The translations under genes were made by a program, and so were the position numbers. DNA of 64,000 nt from Manduca sexta (taxonomy: Eukaryota > Arthropoda > Insecta > Lepidoptera > Sphingidae): positions 18,384,589-18,448,588 of the forward strand of contig NC_051142.1 of NCBI RefSeq assembly GCF_014839805.1, in the 5' to 3' direction. The notes beneath the pieces are model-generated. The model saw only the letters and a list, made by a program, of their open reading frames with translations. It did no database searches and was not told where the DNA came from. Shown piece after piece: positions 63,885-64,000 of this stretch; the stretch's first letter is position 1, and every line of letters starts with the position of its first letter.

Positions 63885-64000
63885 ACGTCGCACCTGATGG
63901 TAAGTGGAGTGGGGTCCAATAGAATGTCGACTGACGAGAGACAACCCCTCGGCAGTTGACACAATTATGCCGGCCTGTTGAGACTAGAAATACACAGTTT
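63885..64000 (-). repeat. Family B repeat, cut by the window end
   Basis: GCACCTGATGGTAAGTGGAG, TGGGGTCCAATAGAATGTCG, ACTGACGAGAG, GCAGTTGACACAATTATGCC and GGCCTGTTGAGACTAG. Continues past 64000. Confidence 0.7.

Noticed and set aside
1..64000. CRISPR arrays, bacterial operons, rRNA genes, telomeric TTAGG arrays
   Set aside because: None seen; the repeats are dispersed eukaryotic elements and no regular spacer structure exists.

Overview
This window looks like AT-rich, non-coding nuclear DNA from an insect, most likely a moth or butterfly (Lepidoptera). The inference rests on dense, recurring interspersed repeats of the type I associate with lepidopteran genomes: tRNA-headed SINEs ending in (ATT)n or (TG)n, Helitron-type elements running from A|TCTATATA to CTAG|T, RTE-like LINE 3' ends, and short repeats sharing a CTGATGGTAAG motif. 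Spliceosomal-type signals and the lack of bacterial gene packing agree. The species cannot be named from sequence alone.

Only one stretch looks like a host gene: a 159-nt exon at 50836-50994 (+), with a strong 3' splice site before it and CATG|GTAAGT after it, open throughout and symmetric in phase (1-1). The rest of the window would then be large introns or intergenic DNA. I do not recognise the protein.

The largest element is a Ty3/gypsy LTR retrotransposon on the minus strand at 42652-47783 (5132 bp). It has 243/244-bp LTRs that differ by one homopolymer base, a TGTA target duplication, a tRNA-Pro-type primer site, a gag-protease ORF, and a pol with RT, RNase H and integrase. There is no env. 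Pol is broken at three places, all in short homopolymer runs, which fits assembly indels at least as well as decay. The element sits in an older RTE-like LINE fragment.

The most distinctive smaller element is at 13926-15516 (-). It has 25-bp perfect terminal inverted repeats, a perfect 8-bp target duplication (CATTCGAC), and a two-exon THAP-domain reading frame with clean GT-AG junctions. This fits a truncated P-element-superfamily transposon. One zinc ligand is lost and the catalytic part is missing.

Layout. 1-13 kb: LINE ends, SINEs, two 240-bp direct copies at 2.6 and 4.3 kb. 13.9-18.1 kb: P-like element followed by two Helitron-type elements. 18.7-19.1 kb: a 93-bp tandem repeat open on both strands. 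19-42 kb: scattered SINEs, palindromic repeats, Penelope-like ends and a SINE nested in another repeat. 42.3-47.8 kb: the gypsy element. 48-57 kb: the lone exon among repeats and a perfect 32-bp inverted repeat. 57-64 kb: more SINEs, a 290-bp TIR element with TAA duplication, and a Helitron-type element.

Repeat families are labelled A to J here for lack of a database. Coordinates of old repeat copies are approximate (about 10-20 bases), because they were read by eye.
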